A stretch of DNA of 10,301 nucleotides from Candidatus Thorarchaeota archaeon (GCA_030638785.1 DAOWDY010000114.1:1-10301), one strand, 5' to 3'; shown: positions 1 through 6,942, numbered from the stretch's first letter. Notes: generated by a model from the sequence alone, not told the origin. Program-made: numbers and translations.

Positions 1-1293
1 GGTCGAACCTTCATAAGATTCAATTGATACTTTGATATCCATCGAAGAAATTTTGCTGTCTTTTGGGTTGATCTCTATCTCAGAAATTCGCCCAACACCA
101 AATTCTATGTCATCACGATAGCCTTTCTTGACATATCCGTGTCGTACTCTAATCACATCTTCCTCTTTGAGATCCTTGATTTTATCTACATCGCCATGCC
201 AGAATGCAGCTCGAACGGTCTTTCCAGATTCATCAACAATGATGATATTCTGCACTTGTCCTGCTTTTCCGTCTCTTTCAAACTGATTCGGTGGAAAAAT
301 CTTGTAGACCTTGCCTTCAATGTCCACATCCTTCATTCCCACTTTCATTTCGGAGATACTCAGTCTTCCAAGTGCCTCAGCGGGGTCACTTTCCATTTTT
401 TCGGATTTGACAGAGATATCCATCTTGAGATTTCTTTCAAGCGATGAAGATCTGCTAGCATGTACTTCTATCTCGCCATCATTTCTGCCAGCTCTGGACA
501 TCCCACCAGTGAGCTGTATTACTTCTCCTTCCTGAATCTCTGATGCAGTATCTGCAAGATCATCCCAAAACACCATTCTAGTGGTTCCCGAATCGTCTCC
601 GACAATCATACTCAGGACTTTACCCTCACTATCATCGGTCTTTCGCGTGAAGGTAGACATCGGGAAGACTCTCTCTACTTTAACAGAGAGTGTAAGGTCA
701 TACATTCCTTCAGCTAAATCACTAATCTTGTTTGATTGAGGTTCTCCAACAGTTATCTCAAAGTCCTCTAGCTCGTAGTCTTCCAGTAACCTAATACCTC
801 CCATACGCCCTAGATTCAATTCAAGCGCATCTCGAAGTCCCTTCTTGACGTAGGCACCTCGGATTTGGATCACATTTCCGACAGAGATAGCCTCTTCTGA
901 AACAATTTTGGTCTGGTCATCCCACATAGCAACTCGAATCTGACCAGACTCGTCAGCGACTTTAATGCTAGCAACCTTTCCCTCGCCACCACCATCCTTC
1001 CTGGTAAATGTCCTTACTGTTCCAATATGAACAACCTTTGCGGTTAGAGCCACATTTCTCAAATCTTCAGAGATATCCTCTATCTTTTGACGAGCACTTG
1101 ATGATACTTGTTGTAGATCTATTCCTAGCTCTCGTGCAACAATCATAGCTGCTGACTCTTCATTCACGATCTCAGGACCTAATTCCTGTCGCTTTTCTTC
1201 AATGGATTTCATTATTGCCTTTCGATCATACTCAGGCAAATACTTTCGAATCAGCTCTATTGTTTCTTCAAGGGTTAGCACAGTACTTCCCAT
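1..1293 (-). CDS. Replication protein A (RPA), multi-OB-fold ssDNA-binding protein, 3' end cut by window edge
   Basis: I translated this by hand from the minus strand; the frame stays open from the ATG at 1293 to the window edge (431 codons). Residues 1-70 form a helical N-terminal region typical of archaeal RPA. It is followed by three OB-fold repeats at about 72-170, 190-285 and 310-408. Each repeat carries the same signature, a D(E/D)SG stretch followed by hydrophobics and W (DESGQIRVAMWDD, DDSGTTRMVFWDD, DESGKTVRAAFWHGD). The family coats single-stranded DNA at replication forks and during repair. Further OB folds or the C-terminal zinc finger seen in some archaeal RPAs would lie outside the window. 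The ATG at 1293 is the first start after an in-frame TAA just upstream, and no clear Shine-Dalgarno precedes it. It is divergent from polC, which encodes a partner at the fork. The family is clear; the exact RPA subtype is not. Confidence 0.92.
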   Translation of the reverse strand, partial: MGSTVLTLEETIELIRKYLPEYDRKAIMKSIEEKRQELGPEIVNEESAAMIVARELGIDLQQVSSSARQKIEDISEDLRNVALTAKVVHIGTVRTFTRKDGGGEGKVASIKVADESGQIRVAMWDDQTKIVSEEAISVGNVIQIRGAYVKKGLRDALELNLGRMGGIRLLEDYELEDFEITVGEPQSNKISDLAEGMYDLTLSVKVERVFPMSTFTRKTDDSEGKVLSMIVGDDSGTTRMVFWDDLADTASEIQEGEVIQLTGGMSRAGRNDGEIEVHASRSSSLERNLKMDISVKSEKMESDPAEALGRLSISEMKVGMKDVDIEGKVYKIFPPNQFERDGKAGQVQNIIIVDESGKTVRAAFWHGDVDKIKDLKEEDVIRVRHGYVKKGYRDDIEFGVGRISEIEINPKDSKISSMDIKVSIESYEGST

Positions 1294-1345
1294 CCAAACT
1301 CGAAGTTAATGACCCAATGGTCATAGTACGGTTCAGTGCCATGCC

Positions 1346-1351
1346 TTTAAA
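1346..1351 (-). promoter_or_regulatory. Candidate TATA box of the RPA gene
   Basis: The minus strand reads CTTTAAAGG here, about 53 bases upstream of the RPA ATG. A start about 25 bases downstream would give a short leader of roughly 30 bases without a Shine-Dalgarno. Assigned by eye from sequence and spacing only. Confidence 0.4.
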
Positions 1352-1388
1352 GCTCACTACTCGTTTGAGGCGAGCTAATAAGGTCTGA

Positions 1389-1405
1389 TTGAAGTGACAC
1401 TTCAA
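1389..1405. repeat. Perfect 17-bp palindrome, possible operator
   Basis: The sequence TTGAAGTG-A-CACTTCAA is a perfect 8-1-8 inverted repeat. It sits about 40 bp upstream of the RPA TATA-like box and about 180 bp upstream of the polC-side TATA-like box. The size suits a dimeric helix-turn-helix regulator, but no regulator gene is visible in the window, so an operator role is inference. Confidence 0.4.
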
Positions 1406-1459
1406 ATCGAACTGATTTACGCGCGATTGACTGGAACTTGTGTCTTTCTATTCTTCAAC

Positions 1460-1533
1460 ATGCCAAAAGACAAAAGACGAAAGAAACTAATTGGAGGGTG
1501 ATAACAGCTGCACAGAACCTAGACATTTCTTAG
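1460..1533 (+). other. Two overlapping micro-ORFs, coding status doubtful
   Basis: ATG at 1460 opens a 13-codon frame (MPKDKRRKKLIGG) that stops with TGA at 1499-1501. A GTG at 1498 overlaps that stop and opens an 11-codon frame to a TAG at 1531-1533. The GGAGGGTGAT between them resembles a Shine-Dalgarno. Both lie upstream of the proposed polC promoter, and neither has support beyond these signals. Confidence 0.12.
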
Positions 1534-1572
1534 AAGAATCTTGGATCAAAGGGTCTTTCATCCTGTAGGTCC

Positions 1573-1579
1573 TTATATC
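1573..1579 (+). promoter_or_regulatory. Candidate TATA box for polC or an upstream small RNA
   Basis: The plus strand reads CCTTATATCC. Archaeal spacing predicts transcription start near 1600. The polC start codon is at 1814, so this promoter would give a leader of about 210 bases, long for an archaeal mRNA, or would drive a separate small RNA. Confidence 0.4.
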
Positions 1580-1678
1580 CTTCGAAGAGGAATTAGTAGA
1601 TGTAGCATGAGTCCATGACGAGAACCAAGTCTAAAGACGATTCTACCGTCACCGTCAGTTGGCCGGGGACGTAAAATG

Positions 1679-1747
1679 CCTGTGGAGAGGACGGAAGACT
1701 TTATCCTAATCCTTTGGGATTAGCAAAGCAGACCTCCGTGAAGCAGG
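1679..1747 (+). promoter_or_regulatory. Candidate double kink-turn RNA element in the polC leader
   Basis: Hand folding gives a central stem GAGG (1687-1690) with CCUC (1733-1736), flanked by a kink-turn on each side. Inner turn: bulge ACG (1691-1693), sheared pairs G1694-A1732 and A1695-G1731, A1696-A1730, then G1697-C1729. After unpaired A1698 come CUUU/AAAG and the 7-bp hairpin CUAAUCC-UUUG-GGAUUAG (1706-1723). Outer turn: bulge CGU (1737-1739), G1740-A1686, A1741-G1685, A1742-G1684, G1743-U1683, then CCUG (1679-1682) with CAGG (1744-1747). Both turns meet the family rule of three-base bulge plus tandem GA pairs. Archaeal kink-turns are bound by L7Ae. The element lies 67 bases before the polC start, so it may be a regulatory leader or part of a separate small RNA. 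The fold has not been computed or tested by covariation. Confidence 0.5.
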
Positions 1748-1802
1748 AACCGAACATCAGTCAATGATCATAACGACTCGGATTGTCTAGGTTTCGGGCA
1801 AC

Positions 1803-1808
1803 GGTGAT
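1803..1808 (+). promoter_or_regulatory. Shine-Dalgarno site fixing the polC GTG start
   Basis: GGTGAT is a six-base match to the complement of the archaeal 16S 3' end (AUCACCUCC) and sits five bases before the GTG at 1814. This supports GTG as the true start and shows that the mRNA has a leader rather than being leaderless. Confidence 0.75.
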
Positions 1809-1813
1809 ACGAT

Positions 1814-4800
1814 GTGACCGAAGACGAACCCAAACTCCCAAAACACAGTATTAACTATGGAGTTTATTTTCAATCTCTTAGTGATGAACTAGAGAGAATC
1901 TATGAGATTGCAGAAGCAGCCCGTGCTAAGGGAGTAGACCCCTCTGAGAAAGTTGAGATACCTCCCGCTCATGATGTGGCAGCTCGTGTCGAAGCCACTC
2001 TTGATGGTCCAAAAGGTGTAGCAAAAAGAATCAGAGAACTTCAAAAAGACAAGCCCAGGGACGAAGTCGCATTTGCAGTGGCCAAGGAGATAGCGTTGGG
2101 TGAACTTGGAGGAATAACAGACCCTGAGAAGGCTGCGGACAAGGCAGTCCGCGTGGCTCTTGCTATCCTTACAGAGAGTATTACTGCTGCTCCACTTGAA
2201 GGGATATCAAAAGTGAGAATCAGAGGTTCTGGGCCTGATAGATATCTCGCGTTGTACCTCGCAGGTCCGATTCGTGCTGCAGGAGGAACTGAAGCTGCAG
2301 TTACTGTCCTTGTGACTGATTATGTGCGACAAGTTCTGGACCTACCCCCATTTCGAGCAACAGAGGAAGAGATAGAAAGGGCTCTTGAGGAAGTCGAGCT
2401 ATATGCTCGCCATGTGCATTTGCAATACTCTGTCTATCCTGACTTGATCAAGTCTGCAGCAGCAAAACTACCAATCATGCTGACTGGCGAACCTACTGAG
2501 GAATTTGAGGTATCTGCAGGACGTGACCTTGACCGGATTGAAACGAATCGTGTTCGTAGTGGATCGGTTCTGGTTCTAAATGATGGAGTTGTTGGCAGAG
2601 CAGCAAAACTTGCAAAAATAGTGCATCATCTTGAGATGGATGGATGGAGCTGGCTTGACGAGATCGCAGAAAAGACTTCAAAGGCAAAATCCTCTGAAGA
2701 CGAAACCGAAGCTAGCAAACTTGAACCAAAGTCTGATTATCTAGCCGATGTCATAGGAGGTAGACCAGTATTCTCCCACCCCTCACGAGTTGGTGGATTT
2801 CGACTGAGGTACGGACGATCTAGAAACACTGGTCTTGCAGGAGTTGGTACTCACCCTGCCACGATGCTTCTAGTAGATGAGTTTCTAGCCCCTGGAACAC
2901 ATATTCGAACTGAACGACCAGGAAAGGGATCCATTGTAGCTCCTGTTGATACGATAGAGGGCCCAATTGTCCTCTTGAAAGACGGCACAGTCAAGCAAAT
3001 ACACACCTACGAAGAAGCGAAACAAGTTCAAGATAAGGTTGAACGAATTATCGCACTTGGAGATATACTAGTTGCACTAGGCGAATTCTTAGAGAATAAT
3101 CACCCATTAGCCCCGTCCGGATATTGCGAGGAATGGTGGTCGCACGAATTAGAGGATGCATGCGCAGAGTTCAGCCGTTCAGATTTGGAAGCTAAACTTG
3201 CTGATACTGATATAACACCTGAAGAATTGAATGCATTTATCGAGTCGCCACTAGCAAAACGACCAACTCCCAGAGAGGCTGTCAGTATTTCAGCATCTAT
3301 CGGGGTTCCTCTACACCCCCGCTATCTATATCGTTGGCAAGCAATTTCAGTGAAGGAAGTCATAGACTTACGTAATCATATCAATCAAAATCATACGATT
3401 CAGGAGATAGACGAAGAAAGAATCATGATAATACCCTCAAAGGTATCAATCAAGAACATTCTAGAAAAGGCTGGCATTCCGCATACTCCCCTTAAAGGAA
3501 GGAAAATTAGACTACTTGATGAGCCTGAAACAATCCTTGCCCAGATGGGGAATAAAAGACGAAAAGGAAAGGGAAAAACCCCACTTGAATTACTCAACTC
3601 AGTCTGTGACATAGAATTACGAGATAAGGTCGGATTTTCAGTAGGTGCTAGAATGGGGCGTCCAGAGAAGGCGTTAGTACGCAAGATGCGGCCACCAGTA
3701 CAGGTTCTCTTCCCTGTAGGACGTGCAATGGGCACTGAGAGAAATATTGAACGTGTTGCTGAAGGAGTGCAACCAGTGATGACTCTAGATTCCTTTGACT
3801 CCGAGTTGTCAGAAAACACGCCTCCATTATTGATGCCTCAACTGAATTTGGAACTGGTAACCAGAAGCTGCCCCAAATGCCAGAATGAAACCTTTGAGTC
3901 ACGCTGTCCTGTGTGTGGTGGACATACCGATGTTCAATATTGGTGTTCACAGGATGGATGTGATCGTTATGCCGATAAGGCAACAGGGATGTGTCCAAGA
4001 GGACATGATGTCAATCTAATTCGTGGAACTCGTCACGTACCAATTGATATGCAAGGTCTCCTTGATCGAATAAAGGGCGAGGTTGGAGAACCTCAGACAT
4101 ATGGTGTACGAGGTGTTCTAGGTCTTACAAGTAATCTGAAAATCCCTGAATATCTAGGCAAGGGAATCCTCCGTGCTAAGCATGATGTCTATTGCTATCG
4201 AGATGGTACTGCACGGTTCGATGCTACAGATGCCCCACTTACTCACTTTACACCAATTGAAGTGGGTGTTCCGTTTCATCGTTTACGTGAGCTTGGCTAC
4301 TACACAGATATTGAAGGAGAACCTCTTCATTCTGATGATCAGATTCTTGAACTAAAGGTACAAGATGTGGTAATTCCCGAAAACTGTGGTGAATATCTAG
4401 TACAAGTGGGCAAGTTTGTTGACGATTCTCTTGAGAAGATTTACGGGGTTGGCAGATACTATAACTTTGAAGATCCCGAGGATGTTGTTGGCCAACTGAT
4501 TATTGGACTTGCCCCCCACACTTCTGCTGGGATAATTGGTAGAGTAATAGGCTTTACAACCGCTAGTATGTGTTACGCACATCCATACTGGCATGCAGCA
4601 AAGAGAAGGAACTGTGACGGCGATGAGGACTCGCTAATCTTGGTCTTGGACGCACTGCTGAATTTCTCACGAGCCTATCTACCAAAAGGTCGTGGAGGTT
4701 TCATGGATGCACCTCTTGTGCTATCTGTGGTGCTCAATCCTTCGGAAGTAGATGACGAATGCCACAACATCGAGGTATGTAGTAGATATCCATCTGAGTT

Positions 4801-5383
4801 CTATGAGATGGTACAAGAAGCACAACACCCTCGTGTTGTTGAACATCTTGTTGACATAATTGCATCAAGATTGAATACTGAGGCACAGTATGAAGGGTTC
4901 GGATTCACTCATGGTACTTCTTCAATAAATGTCGGTCCCGTTAACACGAGATACAAGATACTTGGTGGTATGGCTGAGAAAGTGGATGGACAGCTCAGGC
5001 TGGCCAAGTTAATTGAGGCTGTTGATACCGCAGATGTTGCAGAACGTGTACTTTCAGGACACTTCTTAAGAGATATTAGAGGAAACCTAAGGGCATACTC
5101 AACACAGAAGATACGTTGTGTGAAATGCAATAGAATCTATAGACGAATCCCTCTCTCTGGAAGCTGTAGCTGTGGTTCTAAACTGTCCCTCACTGTAAGA
5201 CAAAAGAACATCTCAAAATATCTGAAAATATCTCAGAAAATGATTGATGATCATGGACTTGGTATCTATCTCCAACAACGCCTGAAAATGATTAGTTCCT
5301 CGCTTGACTCACTCTTTATATCAGAACAAACATCTCTAACAGACTTCTTTGAGGAAGAAACGTCTACTCCACAAGTTCAATAG
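1814..5383 (+). CDS. polC: DNA polymerase D large (catalytic) subunit DP2
   Basis: This 1189-residue protein is the polymerase subunit of the archaeal replicative DNA polymerase PolD; it pairs with the exonuclease subunit DP1, which is not in this window. The length is normal for DP2. The catalytic loop NCDGDED spans residues 933-939, where D935 and D937 correspond to the essential aspartates of the double-psi beta-barrel core. A zinc-binding cluster begins at CPKC 686-689 and CPVC 698-701, and a second one lies near the end (C1102, C1105, C1118, C1120). The tail contains a textbook PCNA-interacting box, QTSLTDFF, at 1172-1179. No intein interrupts the catalytic region, a frequent insertion site in relatives. 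A charged low-complexity linker lies at about 285-305. The start is GTG with a strong Shine-Dalgarno. The last 20 bp overlap the convergent CBS gene. Identity is certain from the motifs. Confidence 0.97.
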   Translation: MTEDEPKLPKHSINYGVYFQSLSDELERIYEIAEAARAKGVDPSEKVEIPPAHDVAARVEATLDGPKGVAKRIRELQKDKPRDEVAFAVAKEIALGELGGITDPEKAADKAVRVALAILTESITAAPLEGISKVRIRGSGPDRYLALYLAGPIRAAGGTEAAVTVLVTDYVRQVLDLPPFRATEEEIERALEEVELYARHVHLQYSVYPDLIKSAAAKLPIMLTGEPTEEFEVSAGRDLDRIETNRVRSGSVLVLNDGVVGRAAKLAKIVHHLEMDGWSWLDEIAEKTSKAKSSEDETEASKLEPKSDYLADVIGGRPVFSHPSRVGGFRLRYGRSRNTGLAGVGTHPATMLLVDEFLAPGTHIRTERPGKGSIVAPVDTIEGPIVLLKDGTVKQIHTYEEAKQVQDKVERIIALGDILVALGEFLENNHPLAPSGYCEEWWSHELEDACAEFSRSDLEAKLADTDITPEELNAFIESPLAKRPTPREAVSISASIGVPLHPRYLYRWQAISVKEVIDLRNHINQNHTIQEIDEERIMIIPSKVSIKNILEKAGIPHTPLKGRKIRLLDEPETILAQMGNKRRKGKGKTPLELLNSVCDIELRDKVGFSVGARMGRPEKALVRKMRPPVQVLFPVGRAMGTERNIERVAEGVQPVMTLDSFDSELSENTPPLLMPQLNLELVTRSCPKCQNETFESRCPVCGGHTDVQYWCSQDGCDRYADKATGMCPRGHDVNLIRGTRHVPIDMQGLLDRIKGEVGEPQTYGVRGVLGLTSNLKIPEYLGKGILRAKHDVYCYRDGTARFDATDAPLTHFTPIEVGVPFHRLRELGYYTDIEGEPLHSDDQILELKVQDVVIPENCGEYLVQVGKFVDDSLEKIYGVGRYYNFEDPEDVVGQLIIGLAPHTSAGIIGRVIGFTTASMCYAHPYWHAAKRRNCDGDEDSLILVLDALLNFSRAYLPKGRGGFMDAPLVLSVVLNPSEVDDECHNIEVCSRYPSEFYEMVQEAQHPRVVEHLVDIIASRLNTEAQYEGFGFTHGTSSINVGPVNTRYKILGGMAEKVDGQLRLAKLIEAVDTADVAERVLSGHFLRDIRGNLRAYSTQKIRCVKCNRIYRRIPLSGSCSCGSKLSLTVRQKNISKYLKISQKMIDDHGLGIYLQQRLKMISSSLDSLFISEQTSLTDFFEEETSTPQVQ

Positions 5384-6218
5384 CAAGTTTCAGAAGGCTT
5401 CGGTCTTCAATCATACCAATGAGATTTCCTGCAGCGGAGAGTACAGGTGCCTGATCAATCTCATTCACTCTGAGTGTTTTCACGCATTCTGCCACTGTAG
5501 TCACTTCACTGACGCTAATCATGTTCTGTGTCATCACTTGACCCACAGGCACGTTTGGCAGTTTAAGCAGTCGCTTGGTCACTACAAGAAAATCCTTGGA
5601 GGTCCAATCCCAGCCCACGGTTGACTCTTCACCGCCATATGTCATAGAAATATTATCCTCTATAGTTACTTCTGAGAGCTTGATGAAGTCGCTGACAGTT
5701 ATCAGGCCCGCAACGCCCCCATTTGCATTGACAACTACAAGTGAGCTTCTTCCTGCCATTTCCATCATCATATATGCCAATGGAAGAGGAGTCTGATCCC
5801 ACACTGAAACCACTTCTTTTGCAATGTAATTAGCAATACTTTCTGATTGATACTTCTTACTATCTTCAAGTGTTGCACTAATAATGTCAGGGACTGATAC
5901 CACTCCAACTAATTCGCCCTTACTTACAACTGGGAGTCTGCGATAGTTGTTCTTCATCATGATGGTAACTGCTTTTGTCACCTTGGTACTTGGTGTTACA
6001 GTTACAGGGTCTCGTTTCATAAGCATAGCAAGTTGGTTTTCATCAGCCTTCCTAAGCAGGTCTGTCCGGGTGACTATCCCGACGAGAGTCTTTGTTCCCT
6101 TCTTGACCACTGGTAGACCATTGATTTGCCTCTCAGCCATTAGCTGAAGCACATCTTCTCTTGCTCCTGGTACTGTAACGTATACTACATCTGATTGCAT
6201 GCAATGCTTGACCATCAT
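5364..6218 (-). CDS. Four-CBS-domain protein, probable nucleotide-sensing regulator
   Basis: The 284-residue protein consists of four CBS motifs, at about residues 5-57, 66-117, 128-188 and 228-283, in two tandem (Bateman) pairs. Each shows the usual pattern of a hydrophobic strand, a helix, an LPVV-type strand and a GxVxxxDL-type end, for example NGLPVV followed by LVGIVTRTDLL. There is no transmembrane segment, DNA-binding domain or fused enzyme. Stand-alone CBS proteins in archaea commonly bind AMP, ATP, SAM or related ligands and control a partner, which cannot be named from sequence. The start is an ATG-ATG pair at 6218, only about 24 bases from a TATA-like box, so the mRNA may be leaderless. 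The stop lies inside the end of polC on the opposite strand. The segment between CBS3 and CBS4 (around VGWDWTSKDF) is longer than a minimal linker. Confidence 0.9.
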   Translation of the reverse strand: MMVKHCMQSDVVYVTVPGAREDVLQLMAERQINGLPVVKKGTKTLVGIVTRTDLLRKADENQLAMLMKRDPVTVTPSTKVTKAVTIMMKNNYRRLPVVSKGELVGVVSVPDIISATLEDSKKYQSESIANYIAKEVVSVWDQTPLPLAYMMMEMAGRSSLVVVNANGGVAGLITVSDFIKLSEVTIEDNISMTYGGEESTVGWDWTSKDFLVVTKRLLKLPNVPVGQVMTQNMISVSEVTTVAECVKTLRVNEIDQAPVLSAAGNLIGMIEDRSLLKLAIELVE

Positions 6219-6238
6219 TGTTGTGATACTCCGGTGTC

Positions 6239-6246
6239 ATATATAG
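6239..6246 (-). promoter_or_regulatory. Candidate TATA box of the CBS gene
   Basis: The minus strand reads CTATATAT centred about 24 bases before the first ATG. With usual archaeal spacing, transcription would start at or within a few bases of the start codon, predicting a leaderless message. Confidence 0.55.
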
Positions 6247-6306
6247 AAACTAGATACTTGTTTTTTCCATGATGGAATGGCAAAGTTGTTCCGGAAAGAG
6301 CCAGAA

Positions 6307-6321
6307 CAAGCATACTGCTTG
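6307..6321. repeat. Inverted repeat between carS and the CBS gene
   Basis: CAAGCA-TAC-TGCTTG is a perfect 6-3-6 inverted repeat in the 163-bp gap. It could form a hairpin at the end of the radB-carS transcript, but no T-run follows it on the minus strand, so a terminator call is weak. The rest of the gap shows only the CBS TATA-like box and a T6 run on the plus strand near 6261-6266. Confidence 0.3.
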
Positions 6322-6381
6322 AATTTGCCTTTTATGTGTATCTTTGCAAGTTGAAACCGTTGTGAAGGTATCGTATACATC

Positions 6382-6942
6382 TTACCAAGGATTTTTCTTC
6401 ATACCCAAGAGATACCCCAATGCATTACTGAGCCAATGGATTCCCAGAGTAATAGTCACTAGAATGATTACATAGATTGCTTCAGGTTGAAGAAAGGGGA
6501 CTGCTAGAATCAAGCCCATTAGGATGAAACCCAACTGATCTAGAACAGGTGAGGGATTCCCACTTCTGATGTCGATACGCCTTTTGATAAACGACCCAGT
6601 CAAATCACCCATCAGTGCACCTAGTGATAGGAGAAATGCAGCTGGAATTGTCATGTACAGGACATGTTGCATGGGTGGTGTGACAACCACATACATCTCC
6701 ATCAAGGGTTGAAGGTATGGCGCTGCAAGATACTGTCCAACACCCGTCAAAGTTCCAAGAAACACTCCCACGACAAAACCTCGGATGGTCTTACCATCGC
6801 CGAGTATTCTGTGACCATCGCTGAATGACCGTCCACCATCAATAGGCCTCCCACCTCCAAACAAAACAGGAGTTGCATTTGCTATCCATGCTGGAAGTCC
6901 AAGCCAGATGGCCAGTTCAATCAGGGCTATTATTTCATACAT
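6382..6942 (-). CDS. carS: CDP-archaeol synthase (CTP:2,3-di-O-geranylgeranylglyceryl-1-phosphate cytidylyltransferase)
   Basis: CarS activates unsaturated archaetidic acid with CTP, giving CDP-archaeol, the precursor of archaeal phospholipid head groups, in the cytoplasmic membrane. The 186-residue protein has about five hydrophobic membrane segments (near 3-28, 54-75, 92-112, 136-152 and 154-172). It also has the family's polar motifs: GDGKTIRG at 48-55 and the GDLTGSFIKRR block at 112-122, which continues to SGNPSPVLDQLGF ending at 139. The length matches the family. The ATG at 6942 is preceded by GGAG eight bases upstream. It follows radB on the same strand with a 41-bp gap, so the two are probably cotranscribed although their functions are unrelated. 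The sequence appears intact. Confidence 0.94.
   Translation of the reverse strand: MYEIIALIELAIWLGLPAWIANATPVLFGGGRPIDGGRSFSDGHRILGDGKTIRGFVVGVFLGTLTGVGQYLAAPYLQPLMEMYVVVTPPMQHVLYMTIPAAFLLSLGALMGDLTGSFIKRRIDIRSGNPSPVLDQLGFILMGLILAVPFLQPEAIYVIILVTITLGIHWLSNALGYLLGMKKNPW

Larger units (their letters stand above)
1294..1813. other. Divergent RPA-polC intergenic region without a protein gene of normal size
   Basis: This 520-bp region separates two divergent replication genes. From left to right it holds a TATA-like box facing RPA (1346-1351) and a nested inverted repeat next to it (AGCTC 1351-1355 with GAGCT 1372-1376, around CTC-GTTT-GAG). A perfect 8-1-8 palindrome lies at 1389-1405, and a degenerate inverted repeat (TCAAATCG / CGATTGA) at 1402-1430. 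Two micro-ORFs of 13 and 11 codons overlap at GTGA (1460-1533). A TATA-like box facing polC is at about 1573-1579, and a structured segment occupies about 1600-1800. I found no tRNA, no RNase P RNA and no SRP RNA signature. Confidence 0.7.

Noticed and set aside
1405..1560. tRNA gene
   Set aside because: No T-arm GGTTCGA-type sequence with a matching acceptor stem and CCA-adjacent layout could be assembled.
1684..1752. SRP (7S) RNA domain, because of GGAAG and AGCAG strings
   Set aside because: The required order of asymmetric loop, GGAA-type tetraloop and AGCAG strand on one short helix is not present; the strings fall in different parts of the local fold.
1683..1771. Box C/D or H/ACA guide RNA
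   Set aside because: The kink-turn bases read GUGAAGC and UGGA rather than the C box (RUGAUGA) and D box (CUGA). The ACA at 1754-1756 does not sit at a proper distance below a balanced guide pocket.
1600..1813. RNase P RNA, suggested by tandem kink-turns known from archaeal RNase P
   Set aside because: The universally conserved CR-I (GAGGAAAGUCC-like) and CR-V (ACAGAA...GGCUUA-like) segments are absent on both strands, and the transcript space is too short for an ordinary archaeal form.
1294..1813. Replication origin between RPA and polC
   Set aside because: There is no Orc1/Cdc6 gene nearby, no repeated origin-recognition boxes with G-runs, and no pronounced AT-rich unwinding stretch. Replication-gene context alone is not evidence.
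4560..4700. Intein insertion at the DP2 catalytic loop
   Set aside because: The reading frame passes straight through NCDGDED into the following conserved stretch, with no inserted block or splice-junction residues.
6258..6270. Poly-T terminator in the carS-CBS gap
   Set aside because: The T6 run is on the plus strand, while both flanking genes are read on the minus strand; polC ends almost 900 bp earlier.
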